Assembly: GCA_023055355.1 (NCBI GenBank)
Contig: JALJCS010000024.1
Location: 11,671,501-11,735,500 of the forward strand
Length of the DNA: 64,000 nucleotides
Source of the DNA: Agelaius tricolor
Taxonomy: Eukaryota > Chordata > Aves > Passeriformes > Icteridae
Reading direction: 5' to 3'
Under the pieces are notes generated by a model. That model worked only from the letters and a program-made list of their open reading frames with translations, had not been told where the DNA came from and did no database searches. Below are positions 61,401 to 64,000 of this stretch, in pieces (within the stretch, counting starts at the first letter, position 1; every line of letters starts with the position of its first letter). A program made the translations under genes and the position numbers.

Positions 61401-64000
61401 TCTAGTTCAATACACTAGACTTTATTGCCTGCTGTTAGAGCTGTGTGGGAAAATTTTATTGAAACAAGCTTTTAGTACAGAAAATAAAGATATTTTCATA
61501 GTGAAAATGATCTTTCAAACCTCAACCAGTTCTTTTTTTGTGGGTTTTTTTTTTGTAATGCAAGTGTTTCCACTCTCAGACACGAGACCTCCAGCTCACT
61601 TAGGTTCCTCTCTGTAGCCTCACATGACTTTTCTCTCTTTCCTCATGATTCCAGCTATTTCTTGTGTCTTACCAAATCATGTATTAAGCTGAAACTTTGC
61701 AGGACTTGGAATGTTGTGTCAAATTTTCACCTGGGGAGCTTTCCAGTCTGGTACTGTGCTGCTGAGTGCAGCTGCTTGAGTTCCAGACATTCACTGAAGA
61801 TAGAATTAGGCCTTGCTGGCCTATCATAGGAGCTGAATAAAATCCCTGGTAGTCAGTGGAGATAAGAATGAAATATCTGATCTAAAAAAATGAGCTAAAA
61901 AATCTGTCTTGGAGGCATACCACATCCATTTTACAGCATTCTCAAGGGAATGAGATTTAATTGGTAGTTGTTGGAGAAGAATAATGACAAAAAGATGGAA
62001 TTACCTTTCCCTGAACAAGCTAGAAATTTGCAGTGCTTGCTTAAGAAGAGAGAAGTGAGCCAGTCTTCCAAGAAAACTATCTCTGAGACTAGAATAGTAA
62101 AAGCATATATTGAAATGAAGAGGAAAGTGTTTATGAGAAGTGTATATGAACCACAGTGTTGGAAAAATGAGGAAATTACTCAAATCTCAGTACAACCAAA
62201 TAAGACAAGTGTGCCTCAACTTAATTAAACATCAGTGCTTCAGAGAGATTTTCTGCCCACTGCTTTCTGATTTATTTTCAGAGATGAAGCTTAGATTTTG
62301 TTCCCATGCTAGGGTAAATCTAGTGCAGCTAAATTGATTCATACTTCCATGGCAAAAAGTCCTCATGAAAGCTCCTAGTGAAAGTCCAGACTCTGCCAGA
62401 GTATTCTATGTGGTACATATCTCATTCCTTCTCGTACTTTTTTTGGTTTTGTTCTGAAGGCCTCCCTCCACACAATGAGTTTTGTACTTAACATTAGAGC
62501 AAAATACAACCATGCCCTATATCCTTATTATGTAGTAAGAGGTGCCAGTGTTTTCCTCCATCTTTTAAGAAAAAAAACATGGTGTGAAGGAAAAGAGGGG
62601 AGACAACCCTGTGCGCTCTGGTTGCCCCTGGGAGCTCAGTCATAGACTCCCTCCTTTGTAGGGGGAGAATCCTTAGATCAAAAAACCTATTCTAGATGTT
62701 TATGTGCTGAAAGCCTTATCTTTTGGCCTACAGCAGGTACAAAATTGGGAAACACTGAAAATGCAATGCAATTCTTTACTGGTCTGACCATGCTTCCAGT
62801 GATGGAAGAGGAGGAGGAGATTGATGTGAGGGAAGGGTTGTGCAGAATGTGCCTTACAGCAGTGCACGCTGTAATGTGGATTGCAGTCACATGAGCATAC
62901 TGGACAAGATTTAACATGCTTCTAGTGTTCCAGGCACTAATATTAGATCTTCCTTGAACAAAACACACCCCCCAACATTTTGAAATTCATTAATTGGAAC
63001 ACTTCCACTGTGTTAATTACCCCACATGATGCACTCAACACCAGGTTTGCAAATTTCAAACAAAACCCAGGTATATTCTGCATCCCCTGGAGTTCACAGC
63101 AGTTTTCCAACATACACTGAAAATTATTTTGAAACAAAAAATATTCAAAGACATTTGAGAAAAATCTGCCTGAGTGTACCAGGAAAATGCAGGGCTTTTG
63201 CCCTTTCATATTTTTGTTTGCTTCCAAAGTTTCACAGCCATTAGGAATACTTTGTCCCCTTGAGGCTTTTGCTGGCTCTTGGCAGACTGGTATTTTCCCT
63301 ACACAGCAGGCACTGACAGTGACAAGTGAGAGCATTGACTCTCTGCTTCTGGCTACCTGCTGCCTTTCTTCTCCTGTTTCCTCAGGAACAGAGGCTGATC
63401 TATGAAAATAAAACAAGAGGAAATGATTCTGCAATTAATATTTTAAACCCTGTGCCTTTATTTCCATTGCATTTTTAATATTTCCTCTTTTCTTTTTTTA
63501 TTTAAGAAAAGTCTTTTCTAAAAGTAAGATGCCATATTACTATTTTGTTTGCACACCTGAGATAGGTGATTTCTCAAGGGAATGTGTAAAATTAATTATG
63601 ACTGTGCATTTGCTGAGTGTCTTAAAACTCAAACTTCATCAGCCAAACAAATGCATCTGTTCAGAATAACAGATTGTTCGCTCTTGATAAGGTGCAGTGT
63701 CTTTTTCCTCTACCCAGCCAACAGGCTAGACAAAAGAAAAAAAAATAACCAGAAAACCAAAACTGCCAAAGTTCACTCTCCTGGGCTTTCCTGCTCTTTC
63801 TGAACTGTGACTGCACAGCACTTGGAATTTTTTTGTCTTTGTCCCAGTGTCAGCCATCAGCCCTTTTAAAGCTTCTCTCAAGTAACTTTGCCCTTTAATG
63901 AGAGGAGTTTGCATTAGTACAAGAACTTTTAACCTGACTTTTGTTTGAGGTTTTGGTGGGTGTTTGCTATTTAGGTTTAATGAGCAGTGCAAACAGCAGC
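58422..64000. other. AT-rich DNA, no gene seen
   Basis: No repeat family is recognised over 5.6 kb. The longest frame is 163 codons on the minus strand (62943-63434). It has no recognisable domain, so it is not called. A modestly GC-richer islet lies at about 62.59-62.67 kb. Confidence 0.6.

Noticed and set aside
62943..63434. 163-codon minus-strand open frame
   Set aside because: No recognisable domain or signal peptide. Its composition looks like translated non-coding DNA, and overlapping plus-strand frames are of similar quality.

Overview
This window looks like nuclear DNA from a bird, most likely a passerine. It is AT-rich and has no operons or dense reading frames. It carries 3' ends of CR1 LINEs in both orientations, LTRs resembling avian ERVL-type LTRs, and one tRNA-Ile-headed, CR1-tailed SINE of the kind described as TguSINE1, which is known from passerines. 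All family names come from recognising the sequence, not from a database search.

Layout. Bases 1-560 are a G-rich minisatellite with a unit of about 19 bp and a 132-bp higher-order duplication. It runs directly into a short CpG-dense patch (about 540-680), the only promoter-like DNA in the window. From about 0.8 to 16 kb the sequence is AT-rich, with only microsatellites and short tandem duplications. Between 16.4 and 24 kb there are an inverted pair of copies of an unidentified repeat (16.46 and 17.95 kb), a minus-strand CR1 that abuts the second copy, and two plus-strand CR1 fragments, the longer of which keeps remnants of the reverse-transcriptase gene. From 24 to 46 kb the main features are an 86-bp pure pyrimidine tract with a (TTCC)13 core (35.05 kb) and a palindrome-plus-duplication structure (43.03-43.15 kb). 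A minus-strand CR1 lies at 46.6 kb and the SINE at 49.8 kb. A cluster of solo LTRs lies at 56.1-58.4 kb: a minus-strand LTR split by a younger plus-strand LTR with a 5-bp target-site duplication, then a second plus-strand LTR containing a (GTGA)n expansion. The remainder to 64 kb is featureless AT-rich DNA.

No protein-coding host gene can be supported. The open frames (173 aa or shorter) look like chance frames or overlap repeats. The window is best read as an intergenic region or a large intron, possibly with an orphan CpG-rich promoter at its left end. I found no convincing new gene system. The observations most worth checking are the minisatellite/CpG junction, the nested LTR, the SINE with a duplicated anticodon arm, the inverted unidentified repeat pair and the palindromic duplication at 43 kb.
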